From contig ONDS01000002.1 in the NCBI GenBank assembly GCA_900316685.1, positions 62,001 to 126,000 of the forward strand: a stretch of 64,000 nucleotides of DNA, given 5' to 3'. This DNA is from an uncultured Prevotellaceae bacterium (GTDB taxonomy: Bacteria; Bacteroidota; Bacteroidia; Bacteroidales; Bacteroidaceae). The notes below the pieces were generated by a model. The model searched no databases. It saw only the letters and a list, made by a program, of their open reading frames with translations, and was not told the DNA's origin. A program made the position numbers and the translations under genes. This document shows, piece after piece, positions 51,023-59,134 of this stretch. Numbering within the stretch: position 1 is the first letter of the stretch; every line of letters starts with the position of its first letter.

Positions 51023-52780
51023 ATGTACACCAGCAAAGAAAACGTCAATATCCTTACCTCGCTGCTCGTCAGCCATCATGTCTATTCGGCGGTGGTGTGT
51101 CCAGGGTCGAGAAATGCACCTATCGTGCACAACCTCAATGAATGTCCCGACATCACCTGTTATCCTGTGACCGACGAGCGCAGCGCGGGATTTTTTGCCA
51201 TCGGCCTAATTCAGGCCACGCAGATGCCCGTGGCGGTGTGTGTCACCTCGGGTTCAGCCCTGCTGAACCTGGCGCCGGCCGTGGCGGAGGCCAAATACCA
51301 ACAGTTGCCCTTGGTGGTCATCTCCGCCGACCGTCCACAGGCATGGATCGACCAGTTGGATGGACAGACTATCCCTCAACCCGGGGCGTTGGCTCCATGG
51401 GTGCGGCGGTCGGTGTCGTTGCCCGAGCCTCACGACGAGGAGAGTCGCTGGCTGTGTAACCGCCTGGTCAACGAGGCTCTGTTGGATCTCTGCTTTCTCT
51501 CATGTGCCCCTGTGCATATCAATGTTCCCATATCCGAACCGCTGTTTGAGTTCTCCGTCAAAGTACTGCCTTATGAACGCGTCATCCGCCGCAATGATGT
51601 ATCACCCGATAAGAACATCCTCATGGCGCGGGATTTCTTCGAAGCAGAACGTCCCATGATCGTCCTCGGTCAGGAATTCTCTTGGTGGGCCGCAGATGAC
51701 GATGATGGTGAGTATGCCCAGTGCTTGGATTTCCTCGCCGATTACGGAGTGGTGCTCTCGGAAAGTCTCAACAACCACCTCTCGCATCATGTGGCTACCG
51801 AAAAAGCCATCACACTCATAGGCGACGACCCCGACTTTTTGCCCGATGTCATCATTTATATTGGTGGACATGTGGTCAGCAAGCGACTGAAGCGTTTGCT
51901 CCGCCGGGCAACCGAGGCCACGGTGTATATGGTGAACGACGATCCCGCCTTGCATGATGTGACCATGCACATGGACGAGATAGTGGTGGCTTCCTCGCAT
52001 GACGTTTTGGTTGGAACGCTCCATTATTATTACCGCCACAATAGATTGGGACTGATCTTTCCTGCTATCGACGATGAACGGGCCGATGAGCCTTTGTTCA
52101 AGGTGAACCCAGCCCATGCGGCTTTCCATGACCGTTGGCAAAAGGTGTTGGACAAAGCCGAGAAAATGACCGAATCCTATGAGCCGGCCTATTCGCAGAT
52201 GGCCACGGTGCGCTATTTCGAAGAGCAACTCTACGATATGGAGTATGATTTCCATGTGCATTACGGCAACAGCAGCGCCATCCGTCTGGCAAATATCTAT
52301 GCCGCCCATCATGTGTGGTGCAATCGAGGGGTGAACGGCATCGAAGGGTCGTTGTCCACAGCCGTCGGCTTCGCTGCCTACCTTTTGGGGGAGGATTGCG
52401 ACGACAAGGTGTTCTGCGTGCTCGGCGACCTGAGTTTCTTCTACGACCAGAATGCGCTGTGGAATGCTAACCTCGGTGGCAACCTACGCATCATCCTGCT
52501 CAACAATGGGGGAGGGGGCATCTTCCGCACCCTGCCGGGTCTGGAGAACAGCGACGCCCGCGACCGCATGGTGGCGGCATGCCATGAGACATCGGCACAG
52601 GGGATATGTACGCAGTGCGACATAGGCTATCTCAGGGCCACCAATATGGAGGAGATGCAGATGGGCGTGGTGCGGCTGCTCACCGAGGAGACACACCGAC
52701 CGATGCTCTTGGAGGTGTTCACCAATGCCGACATCGACTATCGAATGCTCACGGGATTTTATGAAGATAAAGGGAGATAA
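51023..52780 (+). CDS. menD: SEPHCHC synthase
   Basis: 585-residue thiamine-diphosphate enzyme joining isochorismate and 2-oxoglutarate. Seen: CPGSRNAPIVH and DERSAGFFAIGL at the N-terminus, VCVTSGSALLNLAPAVAEA, and the ThDP motif GDLSFFYDQNALWN with LLNNGGGGIFRTLPGLE. Start MYTSKENVNILTSLL at 51023; the frame upstream runs through simple repeats. Confidence 0.95.
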   Translation: MYTSKENVNILTSLLVSHHVYSAVVCPGSRNAPIVHNLNECPDITCYPVTDERSAGFFAIGLIQATQMPVAVCVTSGSALLNLAPAVAEAKYQQLPLVVISADRPQAWIDQLDGQTIPQPGALAPWVRRSVSLPEPHDEESRWLCNRLVNEALLDLCFLSCAPVHINVPISEPLFEFSVKVLPYERVIRRNDVSPDKNILMARDFFEAERPMIVLGQEFSWWAADDDDGEYAQCLDFLADYGVVLSESLNNHLSHHVATEKAITLIGDDPDFLPDVIIYIGGHVVSKRLKRLLRRATEATVYMVNDDPALHDVTMHMDEIVVASSHDVLVGTLHYYYRHNRLGLIFPAIDDERADEPLFKVNPAHAAFHDRWQKVLDKAEKMTESYEPAYSQMATVRYFEEQLYDMEYDFHVHYGNSSAIRLANIYAAHHVWCNRGVNGIEGSLSTAVGFAAYLLGEDCDDKVFCVLGDLSFFYDQNALWNANLGGNLRIILLNNGGGGIFRTLPGLENSDARDRMVAACHETSAQGICTQCDIGYLRATNMEEMQMGVVRLLTEETHRPMLLEVFTNADIDYRMLTGFYEDKGR

Positions 52781-52815
52781 CCTGAATTCAACTGCAAACA
52801 AAAAATATTACGATC

Positions 52816-53631
52816 ATGAGAGAATGGAAGAAAATACGTGATTTCGATGAAATACTCTTCGAAGAGTTCGAAGGGATAGCGAAAATCACCATCAACAGGC
52901 CTCGCTACCGCAACGCCTTTACTCCGAAAACGACACTCGAGTTGTCGCAGGCCTTCGCCTATTGTCGTGAGGCGGCGCGCTTGAGGGTGGTGTTACTCAC
53001 CGGTGCCGGCGACAAGGCGTTCTGTTCGGGTGGAGACATGCATGTGAAAGGTCGTGGCGGATATATCGACGACGAGGGCGTGCCGCGCCTGAGTGTGCTC
53101 GATGTGCAGATGCAGATACGTCGTCTGCCCAAACCCGTCATCGCCATGGTCAATGGCTTTGCCATCGGCGGAGGCCACGTGCTCCACTTGGTCTGCGACC
53201 TCACTATCGCCTCCGAGAATGCCGTTTTCGGACAGACGGGTCCCAAGGTCGGCTCGTTCGACGCGGGCTTCGGCTCGTCGTATCTGGCACGAATCGTAGG
53301 TCAGAAGAAAGCGCGAGAGATATGGTTCCTCTGCCGGCAGTACTCAGCCCAAGAGGCGGAGCGCATGGGTATGGTCAACAAGGTGGTGCCCTTGGAGCGG
53401 CTTGAGGATGAATGTGTGGAATGGGCCAAGGTGATGATGGAACGCTCGCCCATAGCCCTGCGTATGATCAAGGCAGGGCTGAATGCCGAGCTCGATGGAC
53501 AGGCTGGTATTCAACAGTTGGCGGGCGATGCCACCATGCTCTACTATTTCCTCGACGAGGCGCAAGAGGGCGGCAAGGCGTTCCTTGAGAAACGCAAGCC
53601 CGATTTCGAACAGTATCCGAAAATTCCTTGA
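52816..53631 (+). CDS. menB: 1,4-dihydroxy-2-naphthoyl-CoA synthase
   Basis: 271-residue crotonase-fold enzyme that closes the naphthoate ring. Typical parts: [74 protein letters not shown] and [11 protein letters not shown] at the end. menC and menE are not in this window. Confidence 0.96.
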   Translation: MREWKKIRDFDEILFEEFEGIAKITINRPRYRNAFTPKTTLELSQAFAYCREAARLRVVLLTGAGDKAFCSGGDMHVKGRGGYIDDEGVPRLSVLDVQMQIRRLPKPVIAMVNGFAIGGGHVLHLVCDLTIASENAVFGQTGPKVGSFDAGFGSSYLARIVGQKKAREIWFLCRQYSAQEAERMGMVNKVVPLERLEDECVEWAKVMMERSPIALRMIKAGLNAELDGQAGIQQLAGDATMLYYFLDEAQEGGKAFLEKRKPDFEQYPKIP

Positions 53632-53779
53632 AGAATGTAGAATTTTGAGTGTTGAATGTTGAATGATTGCTTCGCAATGAAGAATGAAGAATGATGAATT
53701 CAGGACTCTCAATTCAACATTCACAATTCAACATTTAAAAATCGCGTTAGCCACTACTCAACACACAACACTCAACATT
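53632..53779. repeat. Low-complexity repeats between convergent genes
   Basis: GAGTGTTGAATGTTGAATG near 53648 faces ATTCAACATTCACAATTCAA near 53708; GCTTCGCAATGAAGAAT also occurs near 15150 in a variant form. Confidence 0.65.
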
Positions 53780-54178
53780 CTACTTGTGTTTCTGGTAATA
53801 ATCCAGTCCGCGGTGCACGTTCTCAATCACCGCTTTCGACGAGTAAGTGGCTCCAGTCACGGCGTCCACCTTGGCACTGCGGGCGGCTTTCACCGTCATG
53901 CCGTTCCACTTGGTGAGCAGGGCCTTTTTCACCTTAGCGAAATATTTGGGCGTCTCTTGGTTCGGCAGGGCCTCGATCTTTTCCACCTTTCCTTTCTTTA
54001 TGTAAATCTTCAGCGGGGTGGTTCCTACGTAGCCTTCTACGTCCTTGGCCAGCGTCGTGGTGTTCACCACCGTCGACGCTCCTACTTTGCTTATCACTCC
54101 CTTGTCGCCGGGCATGGCACTCATCAAGATGAGTGCCGCTGCACATACTGTCGATGTTAAGAATAGTTTCTTTCTCAT
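53780..54178 (-). CDS. Exported FMN-binding domain protein
   Basis: 132 residues with an N-terminal signal or anchor (LFLTSTVCAAALILMSAM) and an FMN-binding domain. The segment KVDAVTGATYSSKAVIENV has the D-x-x-T-G-A-T pattern at which ApbE-type transferases attach FMN covalently, so the likely modified residue is the first Thr. Probably an extracytoplasmic electron carrier; the partner is unknown. Confidence 0.87.
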   Translation of the reverse strand: MRKKLFLTSTVCAAALILMSAMPGDKGVISKVGASTVVNTTTLAKDVEGYVGTTPLKIYIKKGKVEKIEALPNQETPKYFAKVKKALLTKWNGMTVKAARSAKVDAVTGATYSSKAVIENVHRGLDYYQKHK

Positions 54179-54199
54179 GTCTGTTATTTTTTTATTTAA

Positions 54200-54325
54200 T
54201 TAGGAAGTATAATTGGAATTATAGTTGGAAGTAAAATTGGAAGTTAAGCACTTCGTGCTGGACAATAGTCCACAGCGGAGTAATGTCCTTTTTAACTTCC
54301 CTTTTAGTTTCCCTTTTAACTCCCT
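54200..54325. repeat. GGACAAT palindromic element, copy B
   Basis: GGAAGTTAAGCACTTCGTGC, GGACAATAGTCCACAGCGGA and GTAATGTCCTTTTTAACTTC: nearly identical to 42085-42192, in the same orientation. Confidence 0.75.
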
Positions 54326-54333
54326 ATAAAAAA

Positions 54334-55233
54334 TCATACCAATCGTCCGATGAGTTTCTCGCGATCACCGGGGAGCATGTCGATGACGGGAATTTCAATC
54401 ATCGTATAGCAGCCGGGTTGTTGGCGTAGCGACGCACGCGCCACATTCACCAGCACCTGTGCGGTCAGGGCGGGGTTGTTGATGCTCATGTTGAATTCGA
54501 AGCGTTGGTTCTGTGTCTGGCCGCTCACTCCTTTGCGTACCAGGTTCACCCCATGACCCATGTCGCGCACGGCATCCACCGACTCCACGGCGAACACATG
54601 TGTCTCATCGTGGGCGAAATAGGGGTCGGCCTTGATGGCCTTGGTCACCTCTTCTAATGAGGCTCCTTCCTCTAACTCCACATATACCATACGGCGGTGG
54701 ATGCCCTCACCCAGAGGGATGGTCACGGAAAGGGCGTTCTTCACCCCCTTCTTGGAGCGTACGCACACGGAATGTCCCATCGACATGCCAGGGCCGAAAT
54801 TGGTGTAGCTCAGACCTTTGGGTGCCAGGCTCTCCATCAGGGTGCGCACGATGCTGTCCGATCCGGGGTCCCACCCTGCGGCAATGACGCTTACCCGACC
54901 ATGCTCCTTGCAGAGGGGCATCAGACGAGCGCGGTAGTCAACGATGTTGGTGTGGATGTCGAAACTGTCTACGGTGTTGATGCCTAAGGGCAATATCTGC
55001 TTGGCATACTCTTCGCACGAGCGGGTGGGGGTGGCGAGAATGGCCACATCCACATCCTTCAATTCCTTGATGTCGCTCACCACCTCATAGGGTGCCAGTT
55101 CCAGCGGTTTGTTCTCACTCCCCTTGCGGCGTACCACGCCGGCTATTTCGAAATCCTCGGCGGCTTCCAAAGCCTGGATGGTATAGCGTCCGATATTGCC
55201 ATAACCAACTACGGCTGCTCTTATTTTCTTCAT
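54334..55233 (-). CDS. ddh: meso-diaminopimelate D-dehydrogenase
   Basis: 299-residue NADPH enzyme that makes meso-diaminopimelate for lysine and peptidoglycan in one step. Rossmann motif VVGYGNIGRYTIQALE, ATPTRSCEEYAK, VSVIAAGWDPGSDSIVR and FGPGMSMGHSV match the family. ATG 55233 (MKKIRAAVV) is chosen; the longer frame starts near the -7 box. Confidence 0.94.
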   Translation of the reverse strand: MKKIRAAVVGYGNIGRYTIQALEAAEDFEIAGVVRRKGSENKPLELAPYEVVSDIKELKDVDVAILATPTRSCEEYAKQILPLGINTVDSFDIHTNIVDYRARLMPLCKEHGRVSVIAAGWDPGSDSIVRTLMESLAPKGLSYTNFGPGMSMGHSVCVRSKKGVKNALSVTIPLGEGIHRRMVYVELEEGASLEEVTKAIKADPYFAHDETHVFAVESVDAVRDMGHGVNLVRKGVSGQTQNQRFEFNMSINNPALTAQVLVNVARASLRQQPGCYTMIEIPVIDMLPGDREKLIGRLV

Positions 55234-55270
55234 TTTAGATACATTATTGGTGAATATTCTAACAAATCGC

Positions 55271-55279
55271 TGCAAAAGT
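55271..55279 (-). promoter_or_regulatory. -7 box of ddh
   Basis: TACTTTTGC read leftward, 38 bases before ATG 55233. Confidence 0.6.
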
Positions 55280-55368
55280 ACAAATTTTCCATGACAAATT
55301 GCTGTAATTTGCGAGAATATTTTATCTTTTTGTGTAAATGGACGGGTGCTTGCTTTCTTTCTTAGTTT

Positions 55369-56478
55369 TCACTCTGTTGCCATTTTTTCTATCTTCTCGG
55401 GTTGCATGTTGAGTGTGGCGGCTATGGCTTCTATGCTCATACCGGCGGAACGGAAAGCCTGGACCGCTTTTTTCAAGGAAAGGTCTTTCTGCTCCAACTC
55501 CGCCTTGTTCTGCTCCAGTTCGGCCTTGTTCTGCTCCAGTTCGGCCTTGTTCTGCTCCAGTTCGGCCTTGTTCTGCTCCAGTTCGGCCTTGTTCTGCTCC
55601 AACTCCGCCTTGTTCTGCTCCAACTCCGCCTTGTTCTGCTCCAACTCCGCCTTATTCTGTCGGATAAGGTTTTCCTGTTCCTTGATGAAAACCTTTTGTT
55701 GGGCTATCTGCTTGGCTTTTAGCAGTATCTCCGTATCCCGCTTCTCTATGACGGAGAAATACTCGTCTTCCACATTCATGTCCATACGCATGTCGGCATC
55801 CGATGCTGCCGCGAGCAACCGGCGCAGGATATGCTGCATCTCGTCGTCACCGGCGTAGGTCCTGTCGTCGATGGCGAGCATCTGTTGGTTGCCGTTGACC
55901 ATACGCGTTTGGTCGAAGATACTTAGCACCTTGTCCAACCGGTTGTTGATCTGTCCATGCAGACGGGGTATCTGCACGATGATGCTGTCGTGGGTGAGAC
56001 TGTCGACAAAGGGGTTGGGGAGCCCTTTCTTCACCTCTTTGCCATCATAGTCATAAGAACGGTGGTTCACATAAAGCACAGGCTCTTCTATCTCGCCCAC
56101 CTTGTGGCCCAACAGATACACCGCCACCATGGGCAGGGCGTTGCCGTCCTTGCTGTCCTCCTTGATATTGCGTTTGTCTTGGTATTGCACGCCGAGGTAC
56201 TGTCGGAAACGTAGGGCCTCCGTCTCCAGCCACGTCTTCTGTAGTTCCACGAGAATCAGGCGTTCCGTGCCATCATCTTCGCGAACGGTGGCACCGAAGT
56301 CGATGCGGAACACGGAGAGCGTGTCGCGCTTGTCGTTGGCGTATTCGTGGGGGCGCACCTCCACTTTCACGATATTTTTCTTCAGCAGGGCCGACAGGAT
56401 GGTGCGGGCGATGCGCTCATCCTCCATCAGGTATTTGAATACGGCGTCGTAGATCGGGTTGGCTATGGTCATGTTCAT
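55369..56478 (-). CDS. PD-(D/E)XK family protein with eight NKAELEQ repeats
   Basis: 369 residues. N-terminal ~270 residues match the PD-(D/E)XK nuclease-family transposase/Rpn-like group (NPIYDAVFKYLMEDERIA, FRIDFGATV, LILVELQKTW, giving D...E-x-Q). A coiled-coil linker contains eight exact NKAELEQ heptads (21-bp DNA repeats, 55489-55656) and the C-terminus is a small helix-turn-helix-like part (AGMSIEAIAATLNMQPEKIE). A run of seven G lies just upstream of the start on the + strand. Role unknown; members may drive recombination. Confidence 0.88.
   Translation of the reverse strand: MNMTIANPIYDAVFKYLMEDERIARTILSALLKKNIVKVEVRPHEYANDKRDTLSVFRIDFGATVREDDGTERLILVELQKTWLETEALRFRQYLGVQYQDKRNIKEDSKDGNALPMVAVYLLGHKVGEIEEPVLYVNHRSYDYDGKEVKKGLPNPFVDSLTHDSIIVQIPRLHGQINNRLDKVLSIFDQTRMVNGNQQMLAIDDRTYAGDDEMQHILRRLLAAASDADMRMDMNVEDEYFSVIEKRDTEILLKAKQIAQQKVFIKEQENLIRQNKAELEQNKAELEQNKAELEQNKAELEQNKAELEQNKAELEQNKAELEQNKAELEQKDLSLKKAVQAFRSAGMSIEAIAATLNMQPEKIEKMATE
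55489..55656 (-). repeat. Eight 21-bp in-frame tandem repeats
   Basis: 8 x 21 bp, each encoding NKAELEQ. Units come in two synonymous sequence types (CAGTTCGGCC and CAACTCCGCC on the + strand), four of each in blocks. Confidence 0.9.
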
Positions 56479-56500
56479 AGGGGGGGTATGATTTGTTTAT

Positions 56501-56509
56501 GCAAAGTTA
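56501..56509 (-). promoter_or_regulatory. -7 box of the PD-(D/E)XK gene
   Basis: TAACTTTGC read leftward, 23 bases before the ATG. Confidence 0.6.
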
Positions 56510-56570
56510 GTGCAAATCGAGCACAATACAAAATGAAAATACTACTTTTTCATTTTTTTCGTATATAGGC

Positions 56571-56597
56571 CCGTGTAGGGGCGGAGCCGCCGGCCCC
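56571..56597 (+). repeat. GTAGGGGC-type element
   Basis: GTGTAGGGGCGGAGCCGCCG then GCCCC; abuts the 5' edge of the variable-region fragment. Confidence 0.6.
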
Positions 56598-56807
56598 AAT
56601 GGCAACAGTATTTTCCTCCCCGCTGCGGGCTACCGATGTGAAGGCGAGTTGAACGAACTTAGCTCGAACGGCAAGTACTGGTCGTCGTCGCTTTTCCAGT
56701 GGACCACTTGCAGTGCCTTTGAGTTGCTCTTCCGTTCTAGGAGCACGGGCTGGCAGAGCGACTACCGCTATTATGGTCAGTCGGTTCGCCCAGTGCTCGG
56801 TAATTGA
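56598..56807 (+). pseudogene. Orphan 3' fragment of a FISUMP/C-lectin-like gene, possible DGR variable region
   Basis: 70 codons with no start: NGNSIFLPAAGYR ... SSNGKYWSSSLFQW ... RYYGQSVRPVLGN then stop. This is the C-terminal end of Fib_succ_major-type proteins. Between the constant parts the variable codons are mostly of the form NNC/NNT (TTC, ACC, ACT, TGC, AGT, CTC, CGT, AGC, GGC, AGC, GAC, TAC), as expected if template AAC/AAT codons had been mutated at A. An imperfect hairpin (CGCACGC-n7-GCGTGTG) follows at about 56838. No reverse transcriptase is in the window. Confidence 0.6.
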
Positions 56808-56975
56808 GTGCATCTTTGACGCAACCCCACCGCGCCGCACGCAAAATCCGCGTGTGCCCTGCGGTGAGGCCAAATCCCAGGTTTGGTAAATTCTAAATAA
56901 AGTTAAAATAAATAATAAATCTTAATTCTTTGCTTCTACAGGCCCGCTCCCGGTGGTTATCACATAAAAAGATAG

Positions 56976-56984
56976 TACCTTTGC
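56976..56984 (+). promoter_or_regulatory. -7 box of rplM operon
   Basis: TACCTTTGC, with a leader of about 135 bases before rplM. Confidence 0.7.
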
Positions 56985-56989
56985 AGTCC

Positions 56990-57124
56990 GATTATTACGG
57001 GGGAGTCTTAGAACCCCGCGGATGTGCGTGTTAATAGCCGTGCCTTTGGCCGGGCAGGGTGGTTAGTGAATCGTCATCCAATGTGATAAAAAACGTTTTT
57101 TAGTAGTAAATCTAACATTTAAAA
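56990..57124 (+). promoter_or_regulatory. Structured leader of rplM
   Basis: Long for this genome. Contains CGGGG-n11-CCCCG (about 56998-57018) and G/C-rich sequence around 57040-57065. A ribosomal-protein autoregulatory leader is plausible, not shown. Confidence 0.4.
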
Positions 57125-57586
57125 ATGAACACTTTAAGTTACAAGACTATTTCCGTCAATAAGGAAACAGCCAAGAAAGAGTGGGTGGTTATCGACGCTA
57201 CCGACCAAGTAGTGGGTCGTCTGAGCTCGAAAGTAGCCAAACTGCTCCGTGGGAAATACAAACCCACCTTCACGCCGCATGTAGACTGTGGCGACAACGT
57301 CATCATCATCAACGCAGCCAAGGTGGTGTTCACCGGTAAGAAAGAGACCGACAAGGTGTACACCCGCTATACTGGTTATCCGGGCGGACAGCGTTTCAAT
57401 ACTCCTGCTGAACTTCGCAAGCGCGAAGACGGCGTGGAGCGCATCCTCCGTCATGCTGTGAAGGGCATGCTCCCCAAAGGACCCCTCGGTCGCAGCCTTC
57501 TCAAAAACCTCTATATCTATAATGGTACAGAGCACAAGCACGAGGCCCAGAAACCCAAGGCAATTGATATTAACCAGTATAAATAA
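57125..57586 (+). CDS. rplM: Ribosomal protein L13
   Basis: 153 residues, 50S assembly protein. Conserved WVVIDATDQVVGRLSSKVAK, VVFTGKKETDKVY, GMLPKGPLGRSLLKNLYIY. First gene of the rplM-rpsI-rpsB-tsf cluster, nine bases before rpsI. Confidence 0.98.
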   Translation: MNTLSYKTISVNKETAKKEWVVIDATDQVVGRLSSKVAKLLRGKYKPTFTPHVDCGDNVIIINAAKVVFTGKKETDKVYTRYTGYPGGQRFNTPAELRKREDGVERILRHAVKGMLPKGPLGRSLLKNLYIYNGTEHKHEAQKPKAIDINQYK

Positions 57587-57595
57587 TAAAATAGG

Positions 57596-57982
57596 ATGGA
57601 ATTGATTAATGCAATAGGTCGCCGCAAAAGCGCCGTAGCACGCGTCTATGTGAGCGAAGGTACAGGCAAGATTACCATTAACAAGAAAGACCTGACCGAA
57701 TATTTCCCCTCAGCAATCCTGCAGTACGTGGTCAAACAACCGCTCAACCTGCTCGAAGTGGCTGAGAAGTACGACATCAAGGCTAACCTCGATGGAGGCG
57801 GCTTTACCGGACAGAGCCAAGCTCTCCGCCTGGCTATCGCCCGCGCTTTGGTGAAAATCAATGCCGAGGACAAGAAGAACCTCAAGGACAATGGTTTCCT
57901 CACCCGCGACTCTCGTGCCGTGGAGCGCAAGAAACCGGGTCAGCCCAAGGCTCGTCGTCGCTTCCAGTTCAGCAAGCGTTAA
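57596..57982 (+). CDS. rpsI: Ribosomal protein S9
   Basis: 128 residues. GRRKSAVARVYV, GGGFTGQSQALRLAIARAL and the basic C-terminal KKPGQPKARRRFQFSKR that reaches the P-site tRNA. Normal length. Confidence 0.98.
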   Translation: MELINAIGRRKSAVARVYVSEGTGKITINKKDLTEYFPSAILQYVVKQPLNLLEVAEKYDIKANLDGGGFTGQSQALRLAIARALVKINAEDKKNLKDNGFLTRDSRAVERKKPGQPKARRRFQFSKR

Positions 57983-58094
57983 TTTCAGGAGGTTAGGAGT
58001 TCAGAAGTTTAGGAGTTTAGACAATAGTCGGAGTTCAGACGATAGTCTGCTGATTATCGGCGACTTCCAACTTTAAGCTTCACACCTGATTAGG

Positions 58095-58150
58095 TTTAGC
58101 ATCCAAACCGTGAGGACCCGCGCTGCGGTTACCCCATGGTTGGTTCAGAA
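58095..58150 (+). promoter_or_regulatory. Hairpin in the rpsB leader
   Basis: Between rpsI and rpsB (210 bases, no gene) a nested hairpin forms: CCAAACC/GGTTGG outside, CCGC/GCGG inside (about 58102-58143). It could be an S2-responsive leader; no promoter box is seen. Confidence 0.4.
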
Positions 58151-58192
58151 AGAAACTAAAAGGAAAGTAAACAATTTAAAATCATTCAACAA

Positions 58193-59053
58193 ATGTCAAG
58201 AACAAATTTTGATATGCTGCTGGAGGCTGGTTGCCATTTCGGACACCTCCGCCGCAAGTGGAATCCCGCCATGGCTCCCTACATCTTCATGGAGCGTAAT
58301 GGCATTCATATCATCGACCTGCACAAGACCGTGGCCAAGATTGACGAGGCCGCCGAGGCTCTCAAGCAGATCGCCAAGCAGGGAAAGAAAATCCTCTTCG
58401 TCGCTACTAAAAAACAGGCCAAGAACATCATCGCCGAGAAAGCCGAGAGCATCAACATGCCTTACGTTATCGAGCGCTGGCCGGGCGGCATGCTCACCAA
58501 CTTCCCCACCATCCGCAAGGCCGTGAAGAAGATGTCGAATATCGACAAGCTGATGAGCGATGGCACCTACGCCAACCTCTCGAAGCGCGAGCTGCTGCAG
58601 GTGACACGCCAGCGTGCCAAGCTGGAGAAGAACCTCGGTTCCATCGCCGACCTCACACGTCTGCCCTCCGCGCTCTTCGTGGTCGATGTGATGAAGGAGA
58701 ACATCGCAGTGAAAGAGGCACAGCGCCTCGGTATCCCCGTGTTCGCCATCGTCGACACCAACTCCAACCCCAATGAGGTGGATTACGTGATCCCCGCCAA
58801 CGACGACGCCAAGGACAGCATCAACGTCATCCTGACCGCTTGCTGCGAGGCCATCGCCGAAGGTCTGGAGGAGCGCAAGGCTGAAAAGGCCGACGAGAAA
58901 GCCGCTGCCGAGCAGGCCGAGGAACCGGCAGAGCGCCCGCAACGCCGCGTACGCCGCGCCCGCAAGGATGAGGCTCCCGCACAGGAGGCTGAGGCTGCTG
59001 CCGAAGCAGAAGCCGCTCCCGAGGCTGAGGCTGAGGCTCCCGCCGCTGAATAA
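58193..59053 (+). CDS. rpsB: Ribosomal protein S2 with long acidic tail
   Basis: 286 residues. Core S2 (GCHFGHLRRKWNPAMAPYIF ... IERWPGGMLTNFPTI ... PVFAIVDTNSNPNEVDYVIP) ends near residue 225; the last ~60 residues are rich in Ala, Glu and Arg (AEQAEEPAERPQRRVRRARK ...), an extension common in Bacteroidetes but absent in E. coli S2. Placed before tsf as in most bacteria. Confidence 0.97.
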   Translation: MSRTNFDMLLEAGCHFGHLRRKWNPAMAPYIFMERNGIHIIDLHKTVAKIDEAAEALKQIAKQGKKILFVATKKQAKNIIAEKAESINMPYVIERWPGGMLTNFPTIRKAVKKMSNIDKLMSDGTYANLSKRELLQVTRQRAKLEKNLGSIADLTRLPSALFVVDVMKENIAVKEAQRLGIPVFAIVDTNSNPNEVDYVIPANDDAKDSINVILTACCEAIAEGLEERKAEKADEKAAAEQAEEPAERPQRRVRRARKDEAPAQEAEAAAEAEAAPEAEAEAPAAE

Positions 59054-59134
59054 ATCCTATCGTTGGATGAGTCCGACCTGTCTGACCAGTCCGACAAAAA
59101 GCAAAATTTTTAACCCACATAACAAAATACAACA

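Noticed and set aside
55489-55656. Repeats as CRISPR or satellite DNA
   Set aside because: They encode exact heptads in frame of a real gene and have no spacers.
56550-56873. 107-codon minus-strand frame
   Set aside because: Opposite the variable-region fragment, whose + strand reading gives a recognisable domain end.
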